Shown here: one piece after another, positions 31,861 through 43,145 of the stretch
How the letters are laid out: each line of letters starts with the position of its first letter
Position numbering within the stretch: the stretch's first letter is position 1
NCBI RefSeq assembly: GCF_024166365.1
Contig: NC_064827.1
Coordinates: 47,644,635-47,708,634, forward strand
From: Elephas maximus indicus
Lineage: Eukaryota > Chordata > Mammalia > Proboscidea > Elephantidae
Direction of reading: 5' to 3'
DNA length: 64,000 nt
Position numbers and translations under genes: made by a program
The notes under the pieces: generated by a model
What the model was told of the DNA's origin: nothing
Database searches by the model: none
Seen by the model: only the letters and a program-made list of their open reading frames with translations

Positions 31861-32702
31861 TTGGACTAATTTGAATGCTTCAGATTAATCTACAATGATG
31901 TCATACACATCAGTCTTGTCTCTCCAAGCACCCTGAGTATTTATGGGCAGGGTTCTCAACTCACACTTTTTGGGAAGCTCCAGGTGCCTGTTTAGGGGCC
32001 TAGGACTGATCCAAAAAGACGTCCCACCATGTGTCACGTCTTGACCCAAGAGAGACAATGTCTCCCCCACGCCTCCGAAGCCTGGTCCCTCAGGTCAGGC
32101 CCCAAGCTAGCTGTTGCCTTTGGCAGCCCTGGGAAGTTCCCATACAGTAAGAATAGTCATCTAAAGGGGAGGAGGTGAGGATAGTGTATGGGGGTGCCAA
32201 CCCAGCATCTCACAGAAAGATCAAGAGGAGGACCACACCTAGGGCCAGCTGAAGGCATGTCCAGGGAGCTGTCCACCTCTGAAGTGCTGACCGGCCTCCA
32301 GTTTGGGAATAGTTGGACCCCACAGAAGGTGAGTTTGGCCTCAACTCCCTCCTCCTTGTACCTGATCCTTCCCAACAAGCAAGAGGCTGAGGGAGTTGGG
32401 GACGCTTCCTCAACTGAGGGACCAGAAGAAAAGGCGGACAAGAGGACTTGTCGCTTCTGCTTTTCCCCTCACCCCCATGTCCTTTGGTGCCTCTCTAATT
32501 CATCCTCTTCCTCCTCTTTCACCTGCTTTTATCCTCCCCTCCATTCCCTTGGAGTCACTTGCTTTCCATCTCCCTCTACCCCTATTCCCTCTCTCTAGTT
32601 CATCCCTCCCTCCATTTTCCTCTTCACCCACTGTCTGTGCAACTGCTTTCAAGTTTCTGAACTTCTCTGAGTGAAAATTCTGACCTCTCGGGGTGGTTGT
32701 CC
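31861..32702. other. Unassigned sequence with a weak exon candidate
   Basis: Mostly repeat-free, including a CT-rich tract at 32500-32630. Bases 32216-32331 have an acceptor-like 'catctcacag' on the left and a donor-like AAG|GTGAGT on the right. The frame between them is open and reads ELSTSEVLTGLQFG then NSWTPQK. I cannot name a matching protein. The same frame also stays open well past the donor (136 codons in total), which weakens the case for an exon. Confidence 0.25.
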
Positions 32703-32852
32703 ATTGGAACCCACCCAGCGGCACCGCAGAAGAGAGACTGGCAATCTGCTTCCATAAAGATTACAGCCAAGAAAACTCTATGGAGCAGTTACACTGTGTA
32801 ATACATGGGATGGCCACAAGTTGGAATTCACTCAACAGCAACAGGTTTGGTT
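32703..32852 (+). mobile_element. AfroSINE, long type, 5'-truncated (+)
   Basis: Starts in the middle ('acccacccagcggcaccgc'). It has the long-type insert 'tccataaagattacagcca' and ends 'caacagcaacaggtttggt'. Confidence 0.88.
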
Positions 32853-33180
32853 CTTTTGGTCAGGGTGGTTGTAAGTCTGAGTGGTCAGCATAGAGAAGAT
32901 GCCCAATCCAAGGGCACCCTCCCACTTATCCCCTTTCTCCCAGATGGGAAGGAGGACAGGTGGGGACACCACATTAGTTCCCTTTCCCTCCACCACGGAG
33001 CTCCAGCATGCTGACTGTCCAGCAAACCCTGGAGAAACAGCCACCCGAGATGTTGTTGGGGCCTTGAGGCAAGATTCATCTCCTCCTCTACCTAAGGAGA
33101 CAGGCCCTGGCCGAAAGGCTGCATTCAACAGGGCTGTCAGGTGACAGATGATGATTGGTGAAGATCTCTAAGGGAAAGAA
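32853..33180. other. Unassigned sequence
   Basis: Four overlapping frames of 64-98 codons on both strands (32832-33144) show no domain. No repeat recognised. Confidence 0.35.
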
Positions 33181-33184
33181 TCCT

Positions 33185-33400
33185 GATTTACCATGCACCT
33201 GCTATGTGCCAGATATAGGCTAAGCATTTTACATACATTATAACATGTGGTATTCATGAGAACCGATATAGCAAGTACTATTATTAGTATACCCACTCAA
33301 GAGATGAGTAAAGAGGCTCACAGAGGTGAAGTGACTTGCCCTGGGTCACACAGCTTTTAAGTGTTTAAGACAGATCAGTTAGACTCTAAATGTTATACTC
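33185..33400 (-). mobile_element. MIR-family SINE (-)
   Basis: 'cacctgctatgtgccagat', 'aggctcacagaggtgaagt' and 'gggtcacacagcttttaag' appear in minus-strand MIR order. Confidence 0.78.
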
Positions 33401-33424
33401 TTTGTTTTAGCTTCTACTATGGGA

Positions 33425-33720
33425 AAATTTAAACTTACAGAAAAACAGACTAAAGATAATGAACCCCTAAATACCTATCACCCAGCTTCATTGATCAACT
33501 CATGGCCAATCTCGTCCCATCCTTATCCCCACATACTTCACCCTTTCCATATTTTGAAGCATATCGCAAAAATCATCTAGTTTATACATAAATATTTCAG
33601 TGTGCCTTTAAAACACAAAACTAGTTGTTAAAAACATAAGCAAAATGCCATTATTATGCCTTACAATTTTGTAATCATTTCTTAAAATTATCACATACCA
33701 AGGCAGCATTCACATTTTCA
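33425..33720 (-). mobile_element. L1M 3' UTR fragment (-)
   Basis: 'taaatacctatcacccagc', 'caactcatggccaatctcg' and 'aaatatttcagtgtgcctt' on the plus strand are complementary to the L1M 3' UTR. Confidence 0.7.
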
Positions 33721-33784
33721 GTCACTGCCCTGTCTTTTCTGCTCTTCCTTGCTGCCTCTTTTAATGAAGATAATGATATCTGTT

Positions 33785-33935
33785 CCACTGCAAAACCCTT
33801 CTATACACATTATTTTATTTAATGCTCACATCTGCCATTGGAGGTACACAGGGCTGAAAATGTGGAAACCAAGGCTCAGAGAGGAGAATGGACTTGCCCA
33901 AGGTCAGAGAGTTTGTTAGGGGTAGGAGCCTCACA
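33785..33935 (-). mobile_element. MIR SINE fragment (-)
   Basis: 'accaaggctcagagaggag' and 'acttgcccaaggtcagaga' complement the MIR core. Confidence 0.65.
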
Positions 33936-34395
33936 ATGGGAGGCTCCAACTGCCTGGAGGCCTGGCCTGCCAAGCTTGGTGGCTCCAGTGAGGTCTGGAG
34001 GAGCAGGCTCGAAGATGCTCCTCCCAATGATGCCTACTAACTAGTGTGGGTTCCCAGCTGGGGAGGTAATCCCATCCCCTTTCTAATTCCCTGGCTCAGG
34101 CTTGTTTGCACACCATAGCCCCCCAAAGCCTGGGCAGTGGCTGAGACTTACTGCCTGGCCTCCCAAGAGCTATGACTTAAGCCCCCTGCACTATGGCAAA
34201 TTGGATGCCAAAGCCCAAAGGACAGGCACAATACCCGGAGCACTCATCCGACCCCATCCTAATTCTGCTCTTCGCCTAAGTGCAGGAGGAGGGCAAATGT
34301 TCCTCTGTTTTTCTGCTGGGAACCTCCTTGCCTAGCCAGCCATGCACATGCAAAGAATGCCAAGGATTCCATTCTAAATCCTCCGGCTTTTGTGG
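33936..34395. other. Unassigned sequence
   Basis: No recognised family. The short frames on both strands look like chance. Confidence 0.35.
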
Positions 34396-35070
34396 GTAAT
34401 TCTTCCATTAGTCTGCAGGCTACAGAGCAAACTCCTCAGCCTGGCATTTAAGACCTGCGGTCTGCCCAACACCACTGATGTCACCTATCACAGATACCAA
34501 GGAGGTCGTGGTGCAACTTCAGGGAAGCCAAAGAAAGCTTCATACTAGCTAATTTCTGGAATTTTGCAGTTAGAGCATTACTTCTTTAGCTTTAGACTGT
34601 GTTCTCTGTTTAAATCCAAGTTTCGTTCCTGCCAGCAGTGTCCATTAAGTCTCCTTCCATACCTCAAATTTAATGCCCTAATAATACCATCTGCTAGTCT
34701 TTTGCCCATATAAACTGTGATGTTTCATTTCTCCATGGCTTTGCTCACGCTCATCCCTCTGCCTGGAACCTCATTCCCCCTTTCTTCATCTACTAACTAC
34801 CAGGGATGCCTCAGGACTCAGCTGAGACATTGCCTCCTCCAGGAAACCTTTCTGAACACCTTCTTTCTCTCATTAACCTCCCCACCTCCCATAATGGGTG
34901 GCAGGCACTTTCACGGTCTTAAATTTACCATAGCATTTACCTTGCTATAGTATAACTAGTAGATTGACAGCCCCTCAAAGGCAGGGGTCATGTGTTGTTC
35001 TTCTTGAGCTTCTTCAGGCCAGAATGCAGGGTCTGGCACATGGTATCATCTCAGTTTAAGGTGCTTATTG
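34396..35070 (+). mobile_element. L2 LINE 3' region
   Basis: 'gcctggcatttaagacctg', 'catccctctgcctggaacc', 'cctccaggaaacctttctg' and 'ctcaaaggcaggggtcatg' are in L2 order through to the 3' end. Confidence 0.85.
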
Positions 35071-35079
35071 AAGAACTTT

Positions 35080-35200
35080 ATCTCACCGAACCCTCACTGC
35101 AGCCCTGTGGGTTAGAGAGGTCAGGAGTGATGGTTCCTCCCATTTTATAGAAGTAGATACTGAGCCACCCAGAGGCAAAAGGATGTGTCCCAGGGCACCC
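35080..35200 (-). mobile_element. MIR-like fragment (-)
   Basis: 'cctcccattttatagaagt' with flanking words resembles a degenerate MIR core complement. Confidence 0.45.
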
Positions 35201-35389
35201 AGTGTTGAGTGGGGAGCCAACACACTTACCCATGTCTCCTGTCTCCTGGTCCTCTGCTGTGCTTCTGCTGCTGCTCACCTGGGTTGGCCTGAGATGCCCA
35301 GGACAGGGGAGATGTGACAAGTGTGGGGGGCAGGGCGCAGGCAGCAGTGCCTCTGGGCACTTTGGATCTAGTAGCTGTGCTCAGACACC

Positions 35390-35605
35390 TCAAGCAGCTC
35401 CCTGTTGTCGCAAGGTAAAGCCCAAATCCCTCATCCGGGCATCAAGCCCCCCTCCCCCCACAGCCTTCCCCAAGCCCACCTCTCCATCTCATCCCTTACA
35501 ATGCCCCCTCAGACATCCTGCTCCTGCCACACTCACCTATTTGCCCTTCTCTGGGCTCACCCTGAGTTTTCAAAACCCTCTATTTGGCACCTAAACTCTG
35601 TCCCT
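35390..35605 (+). mobile_element. L2 LINE fragment
   Basis: 'gcaaggtaaagcccaaatc' and 'tcacctatttgcccttctc' are typical of the L2 3' region. The 130-codon frame over it (35202-35594) is therefore not a gene. Confidence 0.7.
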
Positions 35606-35722
35606 ATCATGTCCTGAGACCCTATGGCCAGTGTGACTGGGTGAAGATGTGGGGCATTTATTCACAAGAGTATTCCAAAGTCAGGATGACAAAGCAGTGA
35701 AGTGTGCAGAACAAGCAGGTGG

Positions 35723-36258
35723 ATCAGCGTTTCCCAAACTGTGTTCATGGAACACTAGAATCCCGAGAGATCCTTGTAGCTAGTCCTTCATAAAAGAATC
35801 CCACGGGCAATATAATAATCGCGCCTGACATACTTGCATGCTTATATTCCAGGCACTGTGTGAAGCATCCTACATGCAATCCACATTTCATCCCCACAAC
35901 AACCCTAAAAGACATTCACAGCTTTTTTTTTTTTTTTTTTTCTGTATTACAAATGCAGCTCAGAGAGGTCAGTGAACTTCCCCCATGGTCACACAGCTAG
36001 AAAGTAGTAGAACCAACATTACAAATCCAGCCACTATGCCAATGTACCTTTCCTGCATCGCCCTTAGGGGAAATTCTCTGGGTAATTAGCATATTCTTAA
36101 ACATTCTGAGAAGTCTTGCTTAAATTTAACCAAACATTTCTCACACTTACGTGAGGCTGGGACAATCCCATCTCCCCCCTCCCTTTTGTTCTGCTGAAAA
36201 CCTATGAACATCCCACAGAATGCTGATATTAGCTGATCACGGTTTGTGAGACGCTGTG
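35723..36258. mobile_element. Probable DNA transposon remnant, split by MIR
   Basis: The left end CAGCGTTTCCCAAAC and right end GTTTGTGAGACGCTG form imperfect inverted ends. 'tgttcatggaacactagaa' is common in old nonautonomous mammalian elements. The centre is occupied by a minus-strand MIR. Family unknown and no transposase left. Confidence 0.45.
35820..36055 (-). mobile_element. MIR SINE (-), with T-run
   Basis: 'tgcttatattccaggcact', 'gcagctcagagaggtcagt' and 'tggtcacacagctagaaag' run in minus MIR order. An uninterrupted T-run of about 18 bases (35924-35941) has expanded inside it. Confidence 0.8.
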
Positions 36259-36760
36259 CTAGAAAATGGCAGCTCTAATTGTCCTGATGGCCTGAGAACA
36301 CAGGATGGAGGAGTAGAAGGACCTCTCTCCTCCCCCAGACCACGGTGACCACGGTGCAGAACCTCTTTATTATGCTTGTGGGATGCTGAGGCCTAGAGAG
36401 TGGCAGGCGCTCTCCAGGGTCACACAGCCAATGAGAGGAGGAAGAAGGTCTCCCAGGGCCACAGAAAGGTATGTTACTCCTGGCAGGTTGGTTGGGGCTG
36501 GTGCTTTGGAAACCTTCCAGTAGGTGGAATTCACACACTTTCCTGTAGAGGCCGCACTGGCTTTGGGAGATGGAAACTGCTGGAAGGAGCACCATCTTAA
36601 GGAAAGGAATCATAAGACCTGAGGACCACAAAGCAGGACGGTCCCAAATCTAACTCCTCCAACACAAAGCCCCAGAGAGAGGAAGAGACTTGCCCAAGGC
36701 CAAACAGCAAATCCAAAGCACAGCTGAAAGGGGAATCCAAGCTTCCTGCCTCAGGCTCCA
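36259..36760 (-). mobile_element. Two MIR-like cores in unassigned DNA
   Basis: 'tgaggcctagagagtggca' (36388) and 'acttgcccaaggccaaaca' (36689) are MIR-core complements. The DNA around them is not recognised. Confidence 0.5.
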
Positions 36761-36764
36761 AGGC

Positions 36765-36905
36765 TTTTCCTGTACTTGCTTGTAAGTTATCTGTCTCCTC
36801 AGCCTGGCTGGAGGACCCTTGAGAACAAGGAGAGTGCCCCGTTCATGGCTGACTTCCTGGGTCCTGACGTTTACTGCTAGAGAAATATTAAGTGGATGAA
36901 TAAAT
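36765..36905 (+). mobile_element. L2 LINE 3' end
   Basis: 'ggacccttgagaacaagga' and, near the end, 'taagtggatgaataaataa' fit the extreme 3' end of L2. Confidence 0.6.
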
Positions 36906-37075
36906 AAAACACTTGACTTTTTTTTTTTTTACCAAAAATCCTATTTCTCAGCTTGATCACTTATGTAACTGGGATTAACTTTTGGCTGCTTCTGAAAATG
37001 AGTGTACCATCAAAGGATAAACATTTGTTACTAAAAAATAACAGCAGCACTTATGTATGATGTAGATATAGCTAC

Positions 37076-37241
37076 CAAAAAAACCCAAACTCGTTGCCAT
37101 TGAGCCGGTTCCAAATCACAGTGACCCTATAGGACAGAGTAGAACTGCCCCATAGTGTTTCCAAGGAGCAGCTGGTGGATTCAAACTGCTGACCTTTTGG
37201 TTAGCAACCAGATGCTCAAACACTGTGCCACCAGGGCTCCA
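37076..37241 (-). mobile_element. AfroSINE, short type (-)
   Basis: Full copy from 'accaaaaaaacccaaactc' to 'tgccaccagggctcc'. The flanks (AGATATAGCTACC and AGATAGATACACC) are similar, which suggests a decayed target duplication. Confidence 0.93.
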
Positions 37242-37242
37242 G

Positions 37243-37485
37243 ATAGATACACCAAACACTGCTTGAAGCATTTTACCTATATTAACATATTGCCATCTCA
37301 CAGCAACTATAAAAGTTAGGCACTATTATTGTCATCATCTTCATTTTATAGATGAGAAAAATGTGGCATAGAGAGGTTAAGTAACTTGTATAAAGTCACA
37401 CAGCTAATAAATAATAGAGTGGATTTAAACCCAGCTGCTCTAACACCAAAAGCTTAATAACCATTAAACTGCACCGCCTCTCAAT
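37243..37485 (-). mobile_element. MIR SINE, full length (-)
   Basis: 'atagatgagaaaaatgtgg', 'gagaggttaagtaacttgt' and 'gtcacacagctaataaata' give a clear minus copy. Confidence 0.88.
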
Positions 37486-37489
37486 GCTG

Positions 37490-37700
37490 CCATGTTTATC
37501 AAACATCTACTATGTATCAGGTACTACGTTATAGCATCGCTTAAATTATCTGTAACACTCAGAGCAAAGCCCTGAGATAAATATTATCATCTCTATTTTA
37601 CCGCTGGAAAAATGGAGACTCCGAAGTATAGAAGGACTTACTTGCCACACAGTTAGGAAGTGGCAGAATTGGGATTTGAAGCCATCAACTCTAATAACAT
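37490..37700 (-). mobile_element. MIR SINE (-)
   Basis: A second minus copy directly after the first: 'catctactatgtatcaggt' and 'gcagaattgggatttgaag'. Confidence 0.8.
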
Positions 37701-38384
37701 TTTTGTAGTCACTTCTGATACATAGTCTGTACCTAAAATGCCGTATACAATTCAGTCAAAACTTAATTTGAAAAACAATGCATGATCATCTTCTATAATA
37801 TCATGTGAAATTTTTTCCTTCCAATATAGAAATACCTTTCTTTTGTTGGTTTCGTTCCAAAGTTGACTTATTCATTAATTCATACATTCAGATAGACACC
37901 CGGTATGCAGTAAACGTGACAGTCGCTGTCTCTACGTCCATACAGCTTACGTTATAGTAAGACGGATCATCACGAAACAATTCATTCCACAATTAATTAG
38001 CCAGTTAAAGTGGTGGTAATTGCTGCAAAGCAGAGGTAGAGGGAGCCACACAGGACACTGGTGAGCATGCTCCAAATGGAAAGGACTGGTTAAACGTTAC
38101 CTGCTGAACGTTTTGAAAGCTGTCATTAAGATGAGCTTTTCCATAGCTCCATACGGCAGTTATAAAGAGAGCAGGGAGAAAGAAGTTCTTGTTTATCTGA
38201 AGGAAATGAAAAGAAGTCATTGATCAACACATATTCCTGGAAAGCAGGACTATTTAAGAGCAAAGAGAAGAAATTTAAGAGATACTCAACAAGAGTATCT
38301 TCTAAGCACCTACTATCTGAACACCTACTAAGTGGTTCTACAGAGTTCTGCAAGGAGCTTTCCCAACACCACCATTAAATAGGA
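37701..38384. other. Unassigned sequence with L2-like traces
   Basis: 'ttattcattaattcataca' near 37868 suggests a very old minus-strand L2 end. The rest is not recognised. Confidence 0.35.
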
Positions 38385-38512
38385 AAACACTTTGGCAGTT
38401 CCTCAAAAAGTTAAATGTAGATTTACCGAATGATCCAGCAATTCCACTCCTAGGTAATTACTCAAGAGAAATGGAAACACGCATCCACACAAAAACTTGC
38501 ACATAAATGGTT
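38385..38512 (+). mobile_element. Old L1 ORF2 fragment
   Basis: 'ttggcagttcctcaaaaag' and 'gatccagcaattccactcc' are the conserved C-terminal part of L1 ORF2. Only about 130 bases remain. Confidence 0.8.
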
Positions 38513-38514
38513 TT

Positions 38515-38640
38515 ATTATTATCCTCATTTAAAGAGGAGAAGCCAAGGCTCAGAGACGTTAGCTAACTCTCTGAAGGCCAGCCACACAGCTACGGGGTAG
38601 GAACCCGGATTTAAACCCAGGCTGATGTGACAGCAATACT
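38515..38640 (-). mobile_element. MIR SINE fragment (-)
   Basis: 'agccaaggctcagagacgt' and 'cggatttaaacccaggctg' complement the MIR core. Confidence 0.7.
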
Positions 38641-39955
38641 TAGTATCTTCCCTGCACTACGTTCTATTTTCTAATCTTAAAAGCTGCTCGGCCAAGAGTT
38701 GAAACATTGGACTCTGGCATCATAGGTATGCAAAGTCTTCTTGTCAATACCTTCTCTCCTCCATGGGGCCTTGGAAGAGCTACATTGCATTTTCCGGGAA
38801 CCAAGAGGATCAAAATGAGAAAATCACGTATGATGCAAACCACCCTTCTTGGGGGAATTGTTAGTTACTGGAATGATTGCATTCCTTTCCCCTGAGATAC
38901 AGGTTTCTTGAACAAAAGCTTTAATATTTTTTTATGCAAATAGAGTAACCTTTCTCCATCTCTCAAACAAGATGCTCAAGTGGGGTCTTTTCTCTGTCTT
39001 TCTAAGACTTAACCAAACATTTTCCTGCTCTAAGGCAATTCCACCTCTCAGTGTAGCCAAACCTTGCCCAGAATCCCCGGCCCCAATCAATTGGGCTCCA
39101 CTTTTCATTTGAGGAGAAAAGGGTTTGTCTTTCCTGGACTCATCATCTGGCCTGGGGATGATCTTTACCTGATCACCCTCATGGGCCTTATCTCACAAAT
39201 GCCTTTTCCCATCAACGAGCACTTTGGAGCATTTCCCAACATTGAGATGAATCCAACTTTGGAATAGAGAAGTGTGGAGTGTGCCTTGGCCAACCTGCCT
39301 TCTGGGGAAGTCTGTTCTTGGAAGCCCACTGCTCCTACCACCTGAAGCTAGTCCTCCCATGTGAGTCTGGGAACCTATGTGTCCACAGAGCTGCTGCTCC
39401 CAAAGCAGACACCCTGCCTTCTTTAGAACGAACAGGGAAGAGGGCACGCGGACAGGCATGTACGAACAACCCTCGCTCCTAAGAAGCTTGCCTTTCAGGT
39501 TTCCTAAGAGCCAATGTGCCTGTGGATTCTGTAATGAGGAGGGATTTGTTTGTTGAAGGATCTTTTCAGCTTTATTGCTTAACTCAAAGGTGAGAAGGGG
39601 GTGGGAGCAACACGAAAATTACTCTCATTTGTCTTCCTTTGCCTTCTCGAACAGTCCAAATTAAAGCTTTGTCTGCAGCTGCCCTGAAACAGCAGCCAAC
39701 ATAGTTTTAAGGATGGGACCCAGGGGTTTTGTCCTGGATTGGACCCCTGACCTCCTGCTGACCAGGGGCACACTCCTCCCCATTGATTCAGTGAGAGAGC
39801 AAGGCATGATTAACTGTGCCTCAGTTTCCTTATCTATGCAATGGGCATTGCAGTAAATATCTGACTTCACTCTCCCAGTAGTTAGAAAGGTCAGCATGGA
39901 GCAATGTAAAGAAAGCTAGATCTGAGAACTGAAGGCCTAATGTTGGCAGTAGATG
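38641..39955. other. Unassigned sequence
   Basis: 1.3 kb with no recognised repeat except a weak MIR-like core at 39820-39850 ('ctcagtttccttatctatg'). Frames of 60-88 codons on both strands show no domain. It is one of the longer repeat-poor stretches. Confidence 0.35.
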
Positions 39956-39970
39956 TGTTAGAACTATAAA

Positions 39971-40080
39971 GCCAAAAACACCAATCCTGTTGCCATAAAG
40001 CTGATTCCCACTCATAGGGACCCTGTAGGACAGAGTAGAACTACAGCCGAGCTCCTAACCACTGTGCCATCAGGGTGCTA
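39971..40080 (-). mobile_element. Deleted AfroSINE (-), with 14-bp TSD
   Basis: Both ends are present ('aacaccaatcctgttgcca' and 'actgtgccatcagggtgct'). About 57 bases between 'cagagtagaact' and 'acagccgagctcct', which include the B-box region, are missing. Flanking GTTAGAACTATAAA occurs at 39957-39970 and 40081-40094. Confidence 0.95.
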
Positions 40081-40925
40081 GTTAGAACTATAAAAAAATA
40101 AAAAAGAACTATAAAGTAGGCGCAAATTCTCATTGGCTTTAAGATTTCCTTGGCAGTGGCTATCAATCTGTTTGTGCAACAAATATAATTTATTTTTTTA
40201 ACTTTTTGTTTTGAAAAACATTTCAACTACAGAAGAGTTGCAAGGATAAGATAGAGAGTTCCTGTATACCCTTCATGCAGTTTCCCCTAATGTTAACGTC
40301 TTGCATAACCATGTACAATAATCAAATTATCAAAACTGAGAAATTAACATTGGTATATAAACTAAACCGTAGACTTTATTCAGGGTTCACCAGTTTTTCT
40401 ACTAATATTGGTTTTTTGTTTGTTTCAAAACCCAATAAAGGGTACTGCATTACATTTAGTTGTCATGTCTCCTTACTCTCCTCCTATCTATGACAGTTTC
40501 TCAGCCTTTCCTTGTTTTTTTCATGACCTTGACCTTTTTGAAGAGTACTGCTCAGGTATCTTCAACTTGGGTTTGTCTGATGTTTTCTCACGATTTCACA
40601 GGGATAATGAATGTTTGGGAAGAGTATCACAGAGATGAAGTTCCCTTCTCATTGCATGGTATCAGGGATCTGACAAAAATATACTATTACTAGTGAGGTT
40701 AAATTTGATCACTAAGTTAAGATGGTGTCTGCCAGGCTTCTCCACTGTGAAGTTACCTTCTTTTCCCTCTTCATTCTCTACTCAGCATACCCCACACACT
40801 GAGACAAGAAGTGGGGAATTAAGCTCCACCTTCTGGAGGGAGGAGAATCAAAGAGTTTGTGGATATATGCTGTTAAAACTACCATAGTAACTAATAAACA
40901 TTTTGGGGGAAGTACTAAGGCTATG

Positions 40926-41090
40926 GAGCCCTGGTGGCGCAGCGGTTAAGAGTTCAGCTACTAACCAAAAGTTTGGCAGTTGAATCTACCAGCTGCTCCT
41001 TGGAAATCCTATGGGGCAGTTCTACTCTGTCCTATAGGGTCGCTGTGAGTCCAAATCGACCCGATGGCAACAAGTTAGATTTTTTTGTTT
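40926..41090 (+). mobile_element. AfroSINE, short type (+)
   Basis: Good copy from 'gagccctggtggcgcagcg' to 'gatggcaacaagttagatt', followed by a T/G-rich tail. GCTAT on both sides may be a short duplication. Confidence 0.94.
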
Positions 41091-41711
41091 TTGTTTGTTT
41101 TACTTTGATGCTATACAAATACCCTGTTCCTCCTTAAAGTTTTGCCCACTAATTTTATCTTAATCAATAAATCTTGAAGTTATTACTCTGATGTTCTAGT
41201 TGTGATTTTCTATTTCCCTCATTCTTTCTATATTTATTATTTGGAATTCTTTTCTAAGAAAGGTTTGTCCCTTTGCCTTTTTTTATTTATCCATTCATAT
41301 ATATTTTTAATGGATGCTTATTTTATTTTTTAGGTTATAACCGAGTACTATATTTTTATTCTCAAATTGTTTCAGCTTTAGCAGTTGGAATCTCTTTCAG
41401 GTTGACTCCTATGTCCTTTTGCCATGTCCCTATGTTATTTATTTAAACACTTCCTTACTTCCCGGCTCTACAACATACTTTAAAATCATCTTGTATTTTC
41501 CTCCCTCAGTCCTAGAATTAGCCATTTTTCCAAGGAGTGCTGGGGGTTTTTATTGGAGAATGGTATTTAGAAACCAAGATCTGGGCAGTAGGTGTGCTAA
41601 TTGCTACAGGGTTGTCACTGTTTCTAGGCCCTCTCAGCAGATAGAACAAGGAAATACATTTATGTATGCTAACTCATGTAGACACATTTTTTATATTTAT
41701 TTCTGTATCTG

Positions 41712-41742
41712 TCTATATATATGTGTATATATATATATATAA
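41712..41742. repeat. TA/TG microsatellite
   Basis: About 31 bases of alternating TA with one TGTG interruption, within the L1M. Confidence 0.9.
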
Positions 41743-41989
41743 ACATGAATTCATAGTGATACATTCAACTCTAATCTAGCATTACAGATTCACTCTAGTC
41801 TTTACCCCTTGCTCATTTGTAACTTCTTTCTCTAACAGTGAGAAACCTGACTCCCATTAGCTATAATTTATTTACTTATTTGTTTAACCCTAGTATACAT
41901 GTCGTTTCAGAATGCTAACTTGTTTTCTTGTGAGAAACAAATTTACCAACTAGAGTACAGTGTTTATGAACACTTCTTTTTCTATTTAA

Positions 41990-42195
41990 ACAAGCCAAAC
42001 CCATTGTCATCGAGGCGATTCCGACTCGTAGTGACCCTACAGAACAGAGTAGAACTGCCTCATAGGGTTTCCAAGGCTATAAATCTTTTCGGAAGTAGAC
42101 TGCCATATCTTTCTCCCACGGAGCAGCCGGTGGGTTCGAACCGATGACCTTTCAGTTAGTACCCAAGCTCTTTAACCACTGTACCACCAGGGCTC
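41990..42195 (-). mobile_element. AfroSINE, long type (-)
   Basis: From 'gccaaacccattgtcatcg', through 'ttcggaagtagactgccat', to 'tgtaccaccagggctct'. TCTATTTA on both sides is the likely target duplication. Confidence 0.95.
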
Positions 42196-42249
42196 TTTCT
42201 TCTATTTAGCCAAATACAGTTTTTAAGATTAAAAAAAAAATTAAAAAAA

Positions 42250-42475
42250 GCTTGGATTCAAACCCCAGCTTTGCCATTCACTGGATGTGTTGATATAAGG
42301 CACACACTTCACCTCTCTTTGGTCTCAACTTACTCATTGATCAAATAAAAATAACCTCTGCCTTACCCACCTCATAGCCCTGATGGAGTGGGGAGAATTA
42401 AAGGAGATAAAGTATATAAGGGGACTAAGAAAAATCACCTAGCACTCCTCAAATGTCTAATATCATTGTAACATG
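42250..42475 (+). mobile_element. MIR SINE, near full length
   Basis: 'ttggattcaaaccccagct', 'ggtctcaacttactcattg' and 'aaaatcacctagcactcct' in MIR order. Confidence 0.75.
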
Positions 42476-42920
42476 TCAATCCTTAAGTCCCAGGTTTGGG
42501 CCCTGCAGATGACAGTTCCTGTCTCTGGGCCTTGTTCCTGCTCCAAGGCACATACAAGGGTCACAAGTGTCCACTCCTTTCTGCATCCAACTCAGTGAGT
42601 CTGATCCAGGCTATGCTGGGAGAGAGCCTGGTCTCTGCCTAAATAAACATGAACACTAAGAACGTCTGGGCTCTTGGCAGCTCTCACTACCTACTGGGGC
42701 ATTTCAGTCCAACCAGCCTGGCCAGTGCCAGAGCTCTCCACTGGCCTTTGCCCTCAGCCATCTCTTCCTCCACAATCAGTAGGCCTTCCTGGGGCCTCCC
42801 TTCCTGGAGAAGGCAGGCCCCCAACATCCTGAGATGGGAAGCTTTGCTCTCACTGTTTGCAGACTGGCAGGGCCCCTTGCCTTCCCTGGTCCTCAGTTTC
42901 TCCATCTGTAAAATGAAGGA
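42476..42920. other. Unassigned sequence, MIR core at right edge
   Basis: 'tcagtttctccatctgtaa' at 42894-42912 is a plus-strand MIR core. The rest, including a 93-codon frame, is not recognised. Confidence 0.4.
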
Positions 42921-42924
42921 GTTG

Positions 42925-43145
42925 GCTTAGATCAGAAGTCACAAACTGGTGGCTGGATCTAGCAGGCATGTGTTTCATTTGGCCCACAGAATGTTTTCAG
43001 TGTATTTTTAAACCGGGATTAACTGACAACATTTAAGATCAGAAGGTGTTACATTGAAATCCAGACTTTTCGGCTCCTCTTGAAAAACTGGAAGACTTGA
43101 TATCACTGGATCTGTCTTCCCAGTCGGCAACAATTGACTGGAGTT
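42925..43145. mobile_element. Probable old DNA transposon remnant
   Basis: 'agtcacaaactggtggctg', 'tttggcccacagaatgttt' and 'cagacttttcggctcctct' form a block I recognise from other mammals as an old nonautonomous repeat. I cannot name it. Confidence 0.4.

Larger units (their letters stand above)
40190..41975 (-). mobile_element. L1M 3' UTR (-), interrupted by AfroSINE
   Basis: The longest L1M here. On the plus strand it runs 'ttgtcatgtctccttactc', 'ttgggtttgtctgatgttt', 'ggtgtctgccaggcttctc', 'agtggggaattaagctcca' and, after the SINE, 'tatttggaattcttttcta' and 'ttcaggttgactcctatgt'. No ORF survives. Confidence 0.85.

Noticed and set aside
35202..35594. 130-codon plus frame with a leucine-rich signal-like start
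   Set aside because: The 'SAVLLLLLTWVGL' stretch suggested a signal peptide, but from 35390 the frame is L2 repeat and no mature domain follows.
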